From contig CM053152.1 of NCBI GenBank assembly GCA_028571685.1, positions 22,824,001 through 22,888,000 of the forward strand: DNA of 64,000 bases, given 5' to 3'. The notes under the pieces were generated by a model. It searched no databases. It had not been told where the DNA came from and saw only the letters and a program-made list of their open reading frames with translations. Of the stretch, positions 13,460-25,267 are shown piece by piece. The position numbers and the translations under genes were made by a program. The number at the start of each line of letters is the position of its first letter. The stretch's first letter is position 1. This DNA comes from Heterohyrax brucei (Eukaryota; Chordata; Mammalia; Hyracoidea; Procaviidae).

Positions 13460-14089
13460 CTAAAACAACTAGGAAAGCTAAATAGCAAAACGTTAAGCTT
13501 CAATCATTCCCTGTCGGAAAATATTTTGAGCTGGATAGTAATGTACCAATTTAGATAGAATCATTAGGTGACGGTATGTATGGAGGGGCAGGGAACAGTT
13601 CGACATTGAGTCAGGTGTACCAGAAAGAATAATACTTGTAATAGTACTCCAAGCATGAAGAGCATCTGGGCCAAAATGGTGAAAGTAGGAGTGAAAGAAG
13701 AAAACAGCCACTTAATGGTTATCTATTACATACCAGAACTGTGACAGGTGAGTATAAACAGGTGACTATGATGTGTTTTCTCCATAATGATTCCATAATT
13801 GACTCAGTAAAGGGGCGAGGGACATTACAAAATAAGAATTGGACTAGGTCTCCCACTGGAAATGGGAGATACACTTGTTCTGTATGTAGTTTATACCTGT
13901 AAAACTTGCAGAATAAGAATGAATTCACCCAACTGTAATTCTAAGGTGAGCTAATTTTTTAAAGAATAAAAATTCAGGAACATTTGTAAATATCTCCACA
14001 GTAAGAAAAATTCCTGACACCATGGACAAAATTATTTTGTAGGGCTGTAACACTCTGGCTCTGGAGTTTCCTTTTTAAAGCAGTTGTGC
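13460..14089. other. Intergenic, unassigned
   Basis: No gene or repeat recognised. Confidence 0.45.
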
Positions 14090-14165
14090 ATTAGAAGACA
14101 CAAGGAAACTATCAGTCCAGAGGACTAATGGACCACATCAGACGCACAGCCTCCACCAGCTCCTA
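14090..14165 (+). mobile_element. L1 3'-UTR scrap
   Basis: 'agtccagaggactaatggac' repeats a phrase found again at about 14500 in the larger L1 3' UTR. It is cut off by the mariner fragment. Confidence 0.55.
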
Positions 14166-14170
14166 TAGAA

Positions 14171-14390
14171 GGTCTGACAATTAAGTCCCAAACTCAGTTT
14201 TTCTAAATGCTACATACTCACTGCTGAATATCACTACAGTCACCTTGGAAGTACTCCCCTTAGGAAGCTGTGCGCTGATTCCAGGACACAGTCTATTCTT
14301 CAAAAGCATTTTGGAATGGCCATCAGAACTGTTGTCATATTACCCTTGATGTCCTGAATGTCACCAAAATACCTTCCTTTCAATACTCTA
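14171..14390 (+). mobile_element. Mariner remnant (one end)
   Basis: 'ggtctgacaattaagt' terminus followed by the antisense transposase C-terminus ('tacccttgatgtcctgaatg'). It matches the first ~220 bp of the element at 43698 and stops where an L1 3' UTR begins. Confidence 0.75.
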
Positions 14391-15065
14391 GTGAGTACCA
14401 TCTTAAGAGCTTGAGAGCAGCCATGTAAGATACACCTGTTGGCCCCAGTACATTCACAGCAAGGGAGAAGGAAGAAAACCAAAGACACAATGAAAATATT
14501 AGTCCAAAGGACTAATGGACCACATCACAACCACAGCTTCCAGCAGCCGAAGACCAGAAGAGCTAGATGGTGTTCAGCTACCACTACCAAAGGCTCAGAC
14601 AGGGATCACAAGAAAAGGTCCAGAGCAGAGCAGGAAGAAACTGGGAAACAAAACTGAAGTCACAAAAGATGACCAGGCTTACAGATACAGCTATGACTTG
14701 AGGAACCCTAAGACTGTGGCCTCAAGACAGCATGCTAACTCAGAACTGAAGCCACCTTTCAGCCAAAGATTTGATGGGCCTGGTAAAAACAACCCACCAA
14801 AAGAACATGCTTCTGAGAACAATGAAGTATATGAGACCAAATGGGTAAAACCTGTTCAAACGCAAACACAGAAAGGCAGGAAGGGGCAGGAAACGGCATG
14901 AATGGACACTTGAGAACTCAGGGTAGACACTGAAAGTAGTAGTGTTGACACTACAGAGAATGCAACTAGTTTCAAAGTGATTTGTGTATAAATTGTTTAA
15001 TGAAAAAGTGCCTTGGGCTATAAACTTACATTTAAAACAAGATAAAATGTTGAAAAAGAACAACT
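14391..15065 (+). mobile_element. L1 3' UTR, 5'-truncated
   Basis: 'catcttaagagcttgagagc', 'agaccagaagagctagatgg' and 'aactcagaactgaagccacc' are the landmark phrases shared with L1 3' UTRs at 20621, 44750 and 53450. The 128-codon open frame at 14515-14901 lies wholly inside it and is not a gene. Confidence 0.75.
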
Positions 15066-15655
15066 AGAGAGGCCAGATAACTTTTCAAAACCATCTACAT
15101 AAATGCACTAGAAAGCCGCTGAAGCAACAATGGCTAGAGGTACTATTGTTACTGTACAATACTGGTCTGTGCTGCCAGCGACAGAGCCAATGCGGAGACA
15201 GGTGAGGTGGGTGATCAAGAGGCTTGTTGTGTATTGATATACAAGCAACAGCCTCGGGGATCAAGTCCTCCATAGCCTGTCTGACTTCTTCAGCTGAGGG
15301 TTTTTATTGAGTAGCTAAGGGTGGACAAAGGTGGGTGGTTGCATGTAAACATTTAGGTGTGGAGGATAGTAATCATGGAATAATGTTAGGTAATTCATGG
15401 AGGGGGTCTGGAGATGAATGAATGGAGCCCAGAAGGAGTCTGTCTGGAGTTCTTCCAGCTGTCCTCCAAAAGTGGTTATCTGGACAGAGAGTCAGTGCCT
15501 AGTGTCTCCACCTGTGCTGTGATCCAGAGAGAATCTGAAACAAACCAGCTACAAAGATTTAATTGTACCTCATGCCTGGTGCATCACCTCCCCTCCTCAT
15601 AGTTTTGGTAGGTTTTAAATTAATATGTAATCTTCCTGAATAGTTCAGGGAAGCT
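15066..15655 (-). other. Unassigned; part resembles an LTR end
   Basis: On the minus strand an AATAAA ('actcaataaaaaccctcag') is followed by ~200 bases that could be an R/U5-like segment. Weak; no paired LTR or internal region is seen. Confidence 0.25.
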
Positions 15656-16335
15656 AGTTGTTAGGTGCTGTCGAGTCATTTCCAACTAATAGTGACATTG
15701 TGCATGACAGAACAATACACTGCCCCGTCTTGTGCTATATCCACAATCATTTTTATGCTTTAGCCAATTGTTGCAGCCACTGTGTCAGTCCATCTTGTCA
15801 AGGGTCTTCCTCTGTTTTACGAACCGTCCACTCTACCAAGTGTGATGTTGTTCTCCAGAGAACTGATCCTTCCTGACAAGATGTCCAAAGTATGTAAGAG
15901 ACAGTCTTGTCATCTTTGCTTCCAAGGAGCACTCTGGTTGTACTACTTCCAGAACAGATTTGTTTGTTCTTTTGGTGGTCCATGGTACATTCAACGTTCT
16001 CCAGCACCACAATTCAGAGACATCAATTCTTCTGTCTTCTTTGTTCATTGTCCAGTTTTCACATACATATTACGTGATTGAGAATACCATGACTTGGGTC
16101 AGACACACTTTAGTCCTCAAGGTGACATCTTTACTTTCAGTACTTTAAAGAGACCCTTTGCAGCAGATTTTCTGAGTGCAGTGCATCGTTTGATTTCTTG
16201 ATTACTGCTTCCATGGGTGTTGGTTGTGGACCAAAGTAAAATGAAATCCTTGACAACCTCAGTCTTTTCTAGGTTTGTGATGATTTGCTTACTGGTCCAT
16301 TTAGGAGGATTTTTGTTTCTTTGATGGGCTGATTG
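15656..16335 (-). mobile_element. RTE-clade LINE 3' part, minus
   Basis: The longest minus RTE copy: 'gttgttaggtgctgtcgagt' at its 3' end through 'catgggtgttggttgtgg'. The minus strand encodes RTE reverse-transcriptase C-terminal text such as KDFILLW and RCTALRKSAAKGLFKVLK in broken frames. Confidence 0.88.
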
Positions 16336-16850
16336 CATTGATTGGGTATCTTAGCTGGTAGGAGATAAGGTAGCTAAAACTTTAAGAAAAACAGGTATAC
16401 ATGGAAAAATTGGAGTAAATCTGTTCAGTTCTTTACTAAGATTAAGGAGAAGGGAGAAAATTCTAAGAGGCAAGCTTAATTCCATTAATAGTTTTTTCCT
16501 TGGAGCCAGGAGGTTGAGAAATCCAAGCCAGAGGATTACTATTAGCAAACAGAATTCTTAATAGTCTCAAAAGGCTGGAATGATTAAAATGGAGACTTGA
16601 GGGGCCTCATTTATTGGTTTCTGCTGAAGACATGCATCAGATTTGGGGATTATATGGAGGGGTGGTTTGAGGCTAAAAAGCTATGTAGAAAAACTGTTTA
16701 AAGAAACAAAACCATTTTCAACAGACTCACTCAGCTGTGGAGACCATCAAAGTTCAGAACCTACGTAATGAACACTCTTAGTTGAAATCTCTAGAGGGCT
16801 ATGATGTAGGAACAAGGACTAAACAGAGGTAGACCGTACCAACACTGCAG
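16336..16850. other. Intergenic, unassigned
   Basis: No recognisable repeat or gene; the right limit with the L1 3' end is uncertain. Confidence 0.4.
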
Positions 16851-16854
16851 CCCA

Positions 16855-17524
16855 ACCTTAGCTCAGTCCCTGGATTGGATTGAGGTGATCATTCTCCAAC
16901 CTGGCTGGTAGAAGAAAGTTGTGAGTCCTTTCTGAGATAATAAAGCCTCACTGGACTGAAAAGATACTAACCCAACAACAACAGAAACCTCACCTCTAAC
17001 AAAGTAGCAGGGGTGGGGGTCTTGGAACCATATTCTCAAAGGAAATCGAGGCCAGTTAGCATAACTAGCATATTGCTAAGAGAGTCTTTTGGACCCCATA
17101 TTGATGAATGGCATCCAGGGTCTTAAAAGCTGGCAAGCTGCCATCTGAGGTACAACAGATGTTCCCAACTCAGCAGGAACAAATGATCACCAAGGACCAA
17201 AACAGCATGGGGGAAAGAGAACCCAAAAGATGGAAAGACCCATGCGAATAGGTGACTATATCAACATGTGACCAGAAGAACCAGATGGTGCCCTGCCACC
17301 ACCAGTGTCAGCCATAATGGTGCTCACAAAGTTGAGTCTCAGTGACAACACAAGAATAAAAAGAGGTGCACCCTGATAACTCCACTGAAAGAATACAACT
17401 GATGGTCCGAAGGCCTTGGGGTTCCCCTGGGAGCATGGCCCCTAGTCCTGATGCTGCACCTGTCCATAGGCTTTCACTGAATCACAATAAATAAATAAAA
17501 TATATTTAAAAAAAAAAAAAAAAA
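16855..17524 (+). mobile_element. L1 3' end with poly(A), subfamily 2
   Basis: 'ggtcttaaaagctggcaagc', 'tcagcaggaacaaatgatca' and 'gtgcaccctgataactcc' align with the reverse complement of about 61740-62100. It ends in an A-rich tail with AATAAATAAATAAA and a run of A at 17508-17524. Confidence 0.85.
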
Positions 17525-17719
17525 CTCCCCTTGACAGCTTCACTGGAGAATTTTACCAAACTATCAGAGAAGAGTTAATATCCCTCCTGCTATAGATATT
17601 TCAAAGCATGGAAAAGGGATGGATTCCCAGACTCATTTATGAAGCCAGTATAGCCCTTGTACCCAAATCAAGTAAAGACACCACGAAACAGAAAATTACA
17701 GGTCAGTATCCCTCACGAC

Positions 17720-17887
17720 TGGAAACCCTGGTAGAGTAGCGGTTAAGTACTACAGCTGCTAACCAAAAGGTGGGCAATACACATCCATCAGGTGCTCCTT
17801 AGGAATGCTATGGGACAGTTCTACTCTGTCTTAAAGGGTCACTGTGAGAATTGACTCTATGGCAACAGGTTTGGGGTTTTTGGTTTT
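17720..17887 (+). mobile_element. AfroSINE, first of a head-to-tail pair in L1
   Basis: 'gaaaccctggtagagtagcg' head to 'gacagttctactctgtctta' body and T-rich end. Confidence 0.9.
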
Positions 17888-18035
17888 TGGTTTTCCTAGT
17901 GGCATAGTGGTTAAAGTGCTGCATCTGCTAAATGAAAGGTAAGCAGTCCGGAGCCCCCAGGTGCTCCTTGGAAACTCTGTGGAGCAGTTCTGCTCCGACC
18001 TATAGGGTCACTCAATGGCAGTGGGTTTGGTTTTG
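17888..18035 (+). mobile_element. AfroSINE, second of a head-to-tail pair in L1
   Basis: 'cctagtggcatagtggttaa' head begins at the T-rich end of the first copy. The tail 'ggcagtgggtttggttttga' is followed by resumed L1 ORF2. Confidence 0.9.
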
Positions 18036-20255
18036 AGGTTTGGCATCACTCATGAACAAAGATGCAAAAACTCTCAACAAAAGAATTAAACATCATATCA
18101 AAAAAAGTAATTCACCATAACCAAGTGGGGTTTATACCAGGTATGCAGGGATGGCTCAACATTAGAAAAAAAAAAAAACAGTGTGATCCATTACATAAAT
18201 AAAAGAAAATGATTTTACCACTTGCTACAGAACAGGCATTTGATGAAGTCCAACACCCATTTAGAATAAAAGGAATAGAAGAAAAATTCTTCACCATAAT
18301 AAAGGCATTTATGTAAAGCTCACAACCAACATCATCCTAAATGGAAAGACTTTTACAGCATTCCCTTGAAAATGGGAACCAGACGAGGATGTGCTTTATC
18401 ACCATTCTTACTCAATATTGTGTTGGACACCCTGGCCAGTGAAATCAGGCAAGATAAAGAAATAAAGGGCATCCAAATGGGTAACAAAGAAGTAAAAGTA
18501 TCTATATTTGCAGATGGTATGATACACAGAAAACCACAAAGAATCCACCAAAAAAAAAGCCTGAAACAAGATTTCAGCAGTTTCACAATAAGATAAATAT
18601 ACAAAACTCAGTTCGATTCCTCTACACAAAGAGAACTTTGAAGAAGAAATCAGCTGTTCCTACCATTTACAATAGCCCCCAAGAAGATAAAATGCTTAGA
18701 AATAAATCTAACCAGAGACATAGAAGACCTGCGTAAAGAAAACCAAAAGCCACTACTGTGAAAATCAAAAGAGATTATATAAAAGGAAAAACATATCTCG
18801 CTCATGGACAGCAAGACTCAGCATTCTGAAAATACCATTTCTACTCAAAACAATCTATAGATACAATGCAATCCTGATCCAAATTCCAACATTTTTCAGT
18901 GAGGTGGAGAAACAAATCACCAGCTTCATGAGGAAAGGGAAGAGGTCTCAAGTAAAGCATTACTTAAGAAGCACAAAGTGGGAGGCCTCGTGCAACCTGA
19001 TTTTAGAATCCATTATGCTGCCACAGCAGTCAAGATAACCTTGCACTGGTACATCAACAGATACATAGGCCAATAGAGAAGAATTGAGAATTGAAATGTA
19101 AATTTATCTACCTATGAGCAGCTAGTATTTGACAAAGGCCTAACTAATATTTGAAAAGGCCCAACATCCACTAAACAGGGGAAAGGCAGTCTCTTTAACA
19201 AGTGGTGCTGATATAGCTGGATATTCATCTGCAAAAATAAATAAGACTCATGTCTCACACTGTGCACAAACACTAAATCAAAATGGATCAAAGACCTAAA
19301 TATAAAGATTATAGAAGAAAAAAATTAGGGACAATGTTAAGAGTCCTAGTACATAGCATAAAGAGAATACAGAACATTACTAACAATGTACAAACACCAG
19401 AAGAGAAAAGAGGTAACTGGGAACTCCTAAAAATCAAACACACTCATCAAAAGTCTTCACCAGAAGAGTAAAAAGACAGCCTACCAGTTGGGGGCGGTGG
19501 GAAGCTACAACATGTCTAGTCAGGATCAAGTCTATAAAATCTACAAGATACTGTAAAATTTCAACCAAAAAAGAGAAATAACCCAATTAAAAAATGAGCA
19601 AAATATATGAACAGTCACTTCACTGAATAAGACAATCCTCATGACCATTAGCCATTAGAGAAGTCCAAATCAAAACTACAGTGAAATACTGTCTCACCCC
19701 AACAACACTGGCATTAATCCAAAAAACAGAGTTGGTGTTGGAGAGGTTGTGGAACACTTGTTACTGCTGGTGAAAATGTAAAATGATACAGTCACTTTGG
19801 AAAATGATGCTTCCTTAAAAAGCTAGAAATAGAAGTACCATATCATCCAGCAATACCAGTCTTTGGAATGCATCCTAGAGAAATAAGAGCCATCACGCAA
19901 ATAGATATATACACACCTGTGTTCACTGAAGCTCTGTTCACGATAGCAAAAAAAGATGGAAACAGTTTAGCTGCCCATCAACTGATGAATGGATAAACAA
20001 ATTGTATATTCGTACAACACAATGCTATGCAATGATAAAGAACAATGATAAATTGGTGAAATATCTCATAATATGGGTGAATCTGGAAGGCATTATACTG
20101 AGTGAAATTAGTCAGTCACCAAAGGATAAATATTATATGAGACTGCTATTGTAAAACCTCAAGAAATTTAAGCACAGAAGAAAACATTATCTGATCATTA
20201 TCAGGGTGGTGAAGGAGGGAGAGGGGAATTCAAAAACTAGATCCAAATCAAATAT

Positions 20256-20403
20256 ACTATCATGGAATTGATTCAGACTCATAGCTACCCTGTAAGACAC
20301 AGGTGAACTGCCCCATGGGGTTCCCAAGGAGCATCTGGTAGATTCAAACTGCTGACTTTTGGTTAGCAGCCATAGCTATTAAACATCACAGTACCTGGTT
20401 TTC
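20256..20403 (-). mobile_element. AfroSINE in L1 3' UTR, minus
   Basis: 'ggaattgattcagactcata' to 'cacagtacctggttttcc'. L1 3' UTR text continues on both sides. Confidence 0.88.
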
Positions 20404-20620
20404 CACTGACTAAATAGTAGACAAGAATTATCTTAGGTGAAGGGAGGACAAAACACAGTACTGGGGAAACCAGCATCACTGGACTGGACTAAACTAAAAG
20501 GTAGGAAATTTCCTGAACACAGCCAAACACTTTGAGGTACGGTGTAGCAGGGGTAGGGAGTCAGGGAACCGTGGTTTCAAGTGACATCTAGGTCAACTGG
20601 AAGAACAAAGTTTATTAAGA

Positions 20621-21265
20621 AAAGGTTCTGCATTCCACTTTGGTGAGTGACATCTGAGGTCTTAAAATCCAGAAAGCAGCTATCTAAGATGCATCAAATG
20701 GTCCAAGTACAACTGGAGCAAAGGAGAATGAAGAACACTCAAGGAAAATATAAGCCCAAGAGACAGAAATGGTCACATAAACCAGAGACTCCATGAGCCC
20801 AAGCCCAGAAGAGCTAGATGATGCCTCGCTACCACCAATGCCCATAACATAACAGAGAGTCATGACGGAACAGGAGAAGAGTGGGGTGCAGAATTCAAAT
20901 TTGAGTAAAAAGACCAAACTCGATGGTCTGCCAGACTGCAGGGACCCCAGACAACATGACCTCCAGACTTTCTGTTAACCCAGAACTAATATCATTCCTG
21001 AAATCAACTCTTCAGGCAAAGCTTAGACTGGACTATAAGACATAAAATTATACTGTTAAAGAGTGTCCTTGTCTGGAGGCAAGATGAGAAGGCAGAAGAG
21101 GACAGGAGCTGCTTGAATGGACACAGGAAATACAGGGTGAACAGGAGGAGCATGCTGTCACGTGGTAGGGAGAGCAACTAGGGTCTCATAACAATGTGTG
21201 TGTGTAAGTCTTTTTATGAGAAGCTGACTTGAATTGTAAGCTTTCATTTGATCCATAATAAAAAT
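20621..21265 (+). repeat. L1 3' UTR, first of two tandem copies
   Basis: It runs from 'ttctgcattccactttggtg' to 'gaattgtaagctttcatttg'. The same order of phrases is repeated in 21268-21950. Confidence 0.85.
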
Positions 21266-21267
21266 TA

Positions 21268-21960
21268 AGAATGTTCTGCATCCCACCTTGGTGAGTGTTT
21301 TCTAGGGTCTTAAAACTAGCAAGCGACCATCTAGAAGAAGCATCAATTGGTCCCAAGCCACCTAGAGCAAAGGAGAATGAAGAACACCAAAGACACAGGA
21401 AAATATTAGTCCGAGAGACAAAAGGGTCCACATAAACCAAAGACTCCATCAGCCTGAGACGAGAAAGCTAGATGGTGCCTGGCTACCACCAGTAACAACA
21501 GCCCTGACCACAAACACAAATCGAGTCCTGATATACAAGGAGAAAGGTGAGACCAGAATTAGTGGTCTCACTGAGATTGGAGGAACTCCGGAAGACATAG
21601 CTCCCGGACTGTCTGATAACCCAGAACTAAAACCATTTCTGAAGCCAACTCTTCAGACAAAGAATAGACTGGATTGTAAGACGTAAGACGATACTCGCAA
21701 GACTGTGATTCTTAGTTCAAGTGGATACAAGAGACTAAATGGGAAGGTCCTGTATAAAGGTGAGATGAGGAGGCAAAAAGGGATACGATCTGTTTGAATG
21801 GACACAGGAAATCCAGGGATGAAAGGAGTAATGCAGTTACGTTATAAGGAGAGCAACTAGAGTCACATAACAACGTATGTATAAATTTTTGTGTGAGAAG
21901 CTAACTTGAACTGTAAACGTTCATCTAAAGCAACCATAAAATGTATCTGTAACATCATGG
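21268..21960 (+). repeat. L1 3' UTR, second tandem copy
   Basis: It starts 'ttctgcatcccaccttggtg' and ends 'gaactgtaaacgttcatcta'. It diverges from the first copy and has an extra block near 21710 ('tagttcaagtggatacaaga'). Confidence 0.85.
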
Positions 21961-21964
21961 GAGC

Positions 21965-22260
21965 CTCACTATGTTTAGTATTCAATAAAAATTGCTAGAC
22001 AGGCAAAAGATAGGACCATATAACTCAGAAACAAAGAGTATCTTGGACCCACAATAGTGAAGATGTTGGAGCTAGCAGACAAAAATCTTAAAATAATTGA
22101 TTAATATGCTCAAGAAAATCAACTAAAAAAAAAGATGGAGAATTTCACCAGTGACATTTATTAACCAAAAGACAATTCTAGAACTAAAGAGAATGAGAGC
22201 TACATGGAGCACATTGAAAAGGTATATGGTATTTGAGTCTGTGACCAAATGTAACCAAGC
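21965..22260 (+). mobile_element. Old L1 ORF1/5' region fragment
   Basis: 'gacaaaaatcttaaaataat' and 'ctcaagaaaatcaactaaaa' resemble the ORF1 coiled-coil region of old L1s. Confidence 0.5.
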
Positions 22261-22636
22261 CAAATATATGGCTATAAAAGACCAAAATTTTTTAAACACT
22301 TGTACAGAGGTACAACATTTCTAATTGATTCTGCATTTATAAAATCTTTAATATATGCCTGGGGATAGTGGGGAAATTTTTATTCTGAGTTGCCATGAAA
22401 TTTGAGTTAATCTGGTAACACAAATTAACACTGTGCTATCCATTTTTTCAGAATTTTATGTATAGCACATCTGTATTGGCAAGATTTTTCAAGTACAGTC
22501 TTTTAAATCATTTAAAATATTAATTATTTCACTTTAATAACACTTTCTTTTTTACTGTGCTTTATGTGAAATACACAAAGTGAATCTGGGGAATGATTTT
22601 AGTACCAAATTAAAAGGTGTGCAAAAGGCCATGCTC
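22261..22636. other. Intergenic, unassigned AT-rich
   Basis: Nothing recognised. Confidence 0.45.
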
Positions 22637-22868
22637 TTGGGGATTCTCCAGTCTGTCAGACCAGAAAGTCTGGTCTTTTTTGCACGTGTGAATCTGATTT
22701 TTGTTTTGTGTTTTTCTCCCATTCTATCTGTGACCCCCTGTTGTGATCCCTGTCAGAGAAGTCAGTGGTGGTAGCCAGGTACCATCTAGTTGTGCTGGGC
22801 TCAATCTGGTGGAAGTTGGGGTAGTTGTGGTCCATTGGTCCTGTGGATGACACCTTCAAAAACATCAA
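22637..22868 (-). mobile_element. L1 3'-UTR fragment, minus
   Basis: The reverse complement carries 'actagatggtacctggctac' and 'gacagggatcacaacagg', as in the other L1 3' UTRs. Confidence 0.65.
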
Positions 22869-23012
22869 ATATAGCTATTACAACACCCAAAAATGACAAT
22901 TCACACTGAAGAGGTTATTTACAAGAGATGAGGACAATTACCAAGGTCATCCTCTCTCCTGCAAATCGGGTGTTCATTTCAAGCCTTACTGGTGCCTTGG
23001 AGAGGCATTCAT

Positions 23013-23176
23013 TTACCCTGGTGGCATCGTGGTTACATGCAATGACTGCTAACCGAAAGGTCAGGAGTTTAAATTCACCAGGCACTCCTTGGAAACACTA
23101 TGGGGCAGTCTACCCTGTCCTGCAGTGTTGCTATGAGTCAGGATCGACTCAAGGGCAGTGGGTTTGGTTTGGTTTA
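23013..23176 (+). mobile_element. AfroSINE
   Basis: 'accctggtggcatcgtggtt' head and 'gagtcaggatcgactcaagg' tail. Confidence 0.92.
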
Positions 23177-24095
23177 GGTGCCTGCCACTATTCTAGGTGC
23201 TGCGACTCAGCAGCCAACGAAAGGGTGTAAGTCCCTGCTGTCTCGCAATTACATTCTCAAAGGTGCCACAGGGTGCAGGGACTAATGTTGATGGGAGGGG
23301 ATGTCAGGAAAGCCCCCTCTAAGGAGGAGATCTAAATAAGTCAGAAACTGAACCTCAGGGTTGACAGGAATGTCTACGGGAAGAGCTTACCAGAGAGAAA
23401 GAGACCTTTAGGTAGAAGCATGCTTAGGAAATTGAGTCTTCTTTATCTGTAAACAGAATAGGGGAATCTGGTTGGAAATATCAGAAAGCTTGTACTGCCC
23501 TGTGTGTGGAAAGGACTGGATTTTAGCCTAAGTGAAATTGGAAATCTTTAGTGGTGGGATGTGCAGGGGAGGGACTTGACACAATCTGTTTTAGAAGGAT
23601 CGTTCAAGTTGATGTGTGAAAAGAATAAGATAATGGGCAACACTGAGAGCTAGGAGCCTGAGAGGATAGCCTTTGTCCTGAGAAAAGACGGTGGTTTAAG
23701 ATGGCAGCATAAGAGGCAGTTATTTTAAAAGTAAAGATTATCAGTAGGATTTGTTGGGGAACTTAAAAGTGTAGAGAAATAAGAGTCAAAGATCACTCCA
23801 AAGTGTCTGATCTGAGCAGCTAGAATGGAGAAAAATCAGATGTGAGATAGAGCAACAGCAATTAGTTTGTATTGGACTGGTAAAAATTGAGATGCCATCA
23901 GAATTCTAAGTACAGATGTTAGGTATGCAACTGAATATAAAACTTGGAAATTCAGGGGATAGGCCAAGGCAGGAGCTATAAATGTGAAAGTCATCAATCC
24001 GTACAAGCTATTGAAAACAATAGGCCTGGATGAGATCACCAAAGTTTGGTTGTACACAGGAAAGAAATGAGGTCTGAGAAGCCTAAGTTAAATTA
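23177..24095 (+). repeat. L2 LINE 3' part
   Basis: 'cactattctaggtgctgcga', 'atgtgcaggggagggacttg', 'gataggccaaggcaggagct' and 'tggatgagatcacc' follow the L2 consensus order. Confidence 0.75.
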
Positions 24096-24100
24096 AAACG

Positions 24101-24302
24101 GGTTACCAGTGAGTCTACTCCAATTCATGGTGACCTCACATGTGACAGAGTAAAATTGTGCACCATAGGATTTTCAGTGGCAGATTTTTTCAGAAACAGA
24201 TCACCAGGCCTTTCTTCCAAGGCAGCTCTGGGTGGACTCCAACCTCCAACCTTTTGGATAAGATCCATAGGTGTCAACTGTTTATACCACCCAGAAACTC
24301 CT
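24101..24302 (-). mobile_element. Long-variant AfroSINE, minus
   Basis: 'agtctactccaattcatgg', 'gatcaccaggcctttcttcc' and 'accacccagaaactcctg'. Confidence 0.82.
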
Positions 24303-25082
24303 GAATTAGATTAGAGATGTTTAAAACTGTACATACAAGATTACCTGCAGCTTGGGCTCCTGTAGTCACTGAAATGCAGGGTTATAGGGCTCAATGACGT
24401 TAATCCTGATGGTCTCTTAGGGCAAGTGACTATTAAGTTGTGATTACAGCCTCCTTCTTGGACTCGCTCTCAGGAAGCTTGTATTTGTAAAATGAGAAAT
24501 GTTGGGAGTAGAGGGTGGTCCACTTAGGGTTTAGTGAACTTTGGGGGCCCCTTTTAGTCATGCTGCAGGCACTGTTAAGGCCAGGAAAGAGGGAGCTCAA
24601 CAGGAGCACAAGTGGCCCTGTGACCTCTGCTCTAGGAGTGTCAAGACCAGGAGAGAGGTGCCCAGTTAATGAAATACTGATTCAGGCTAACTAAACATAT
24701 GGGGGAAAAGGGCAGCAGGACATAATTATTCATAACAGATTTGACTTGTCTCGGTTCCATGATGTATAATTCAGTTTGAGCAGTCTCAATCCAGTGATTG
24801 ATTACTTTTTGTCCCAAAGAACTCACAAGAAGGAAACTCACTAAAGCACTGAATCAATGGAAAGCACCTTAGATGTCTTCTCATTTGTGGAGTCCCACTT
24901 CCATTTCCACCCCGGATTCTGGGGAAAGAAAAAAGCAGGCGAGCTTAAGGTTGACCCATGCAGGTGTCTCAGTCCCTTCACCTAATTTTAGCCCAGTCCA
25001 GATTATGGTTTTTTAAGGGTTGCATTGGAATCTCTCTCCAACTTCCTGCCTAAAGCTCCCTTCCCACCCCACCCACCCCATA
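24303..25082. other. Intergenic, unassigned
   Basis: No gene seen; a few L2-like scraps may continue from upstream. Confidence 0.4.
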
Positions 25083-25262
25083 GTTAAAAGCATGGCCTCT
25101 GAAACAAAGCAAACCAGAGCTGGGTTCTCCCTCCATCACTTAGGGTATAGCATGGGCAGTGCCACTCAAATTCTCTGAGTGCTCCACACCTGCAGTTAAC
25201 AGGATTATGAGAATTAAGTGAGGTTACGTAAGAGCTTACTACACTGTTTGCAGTCTTCGGGT
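25083..25262 (+). repeat. MIR
   Basis: 'ttaaaagcatggcctctgaa' to 'attaagtgaggttacgtaag' follows the MIR consensus from 5' head to core. Confidence 0.65.
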
Positions 25263-25267
25263 GGTAC

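Larger units (their letters stand above)
17519..21265 (+). mobile_element. L1, ORF2 second half and 3' UTR, invaded by three SINEs
   Basis: It begins in ORF2 just upstream of the reverse-transcriptase core and runs to the 3' UTR. RT-like text includes [20 protein letters not shown] and the block VSIFADGM, where the FADD catalytic box has become FADG. The copy has many stops and frameshifts. It is interrupted by two plus AfroSINEs (17720-18035) and one minus AfroSINE (20256-20403), and starts directly at the A-tail of the preceding L1 3' end. Confidence 0.88.

Noticed and set aside
14515-14901. 128-codon plus-strand open frame.
   Set aside because: It lies entirely within an L1 3' UTR whose phrases recur elsewhere in the window.
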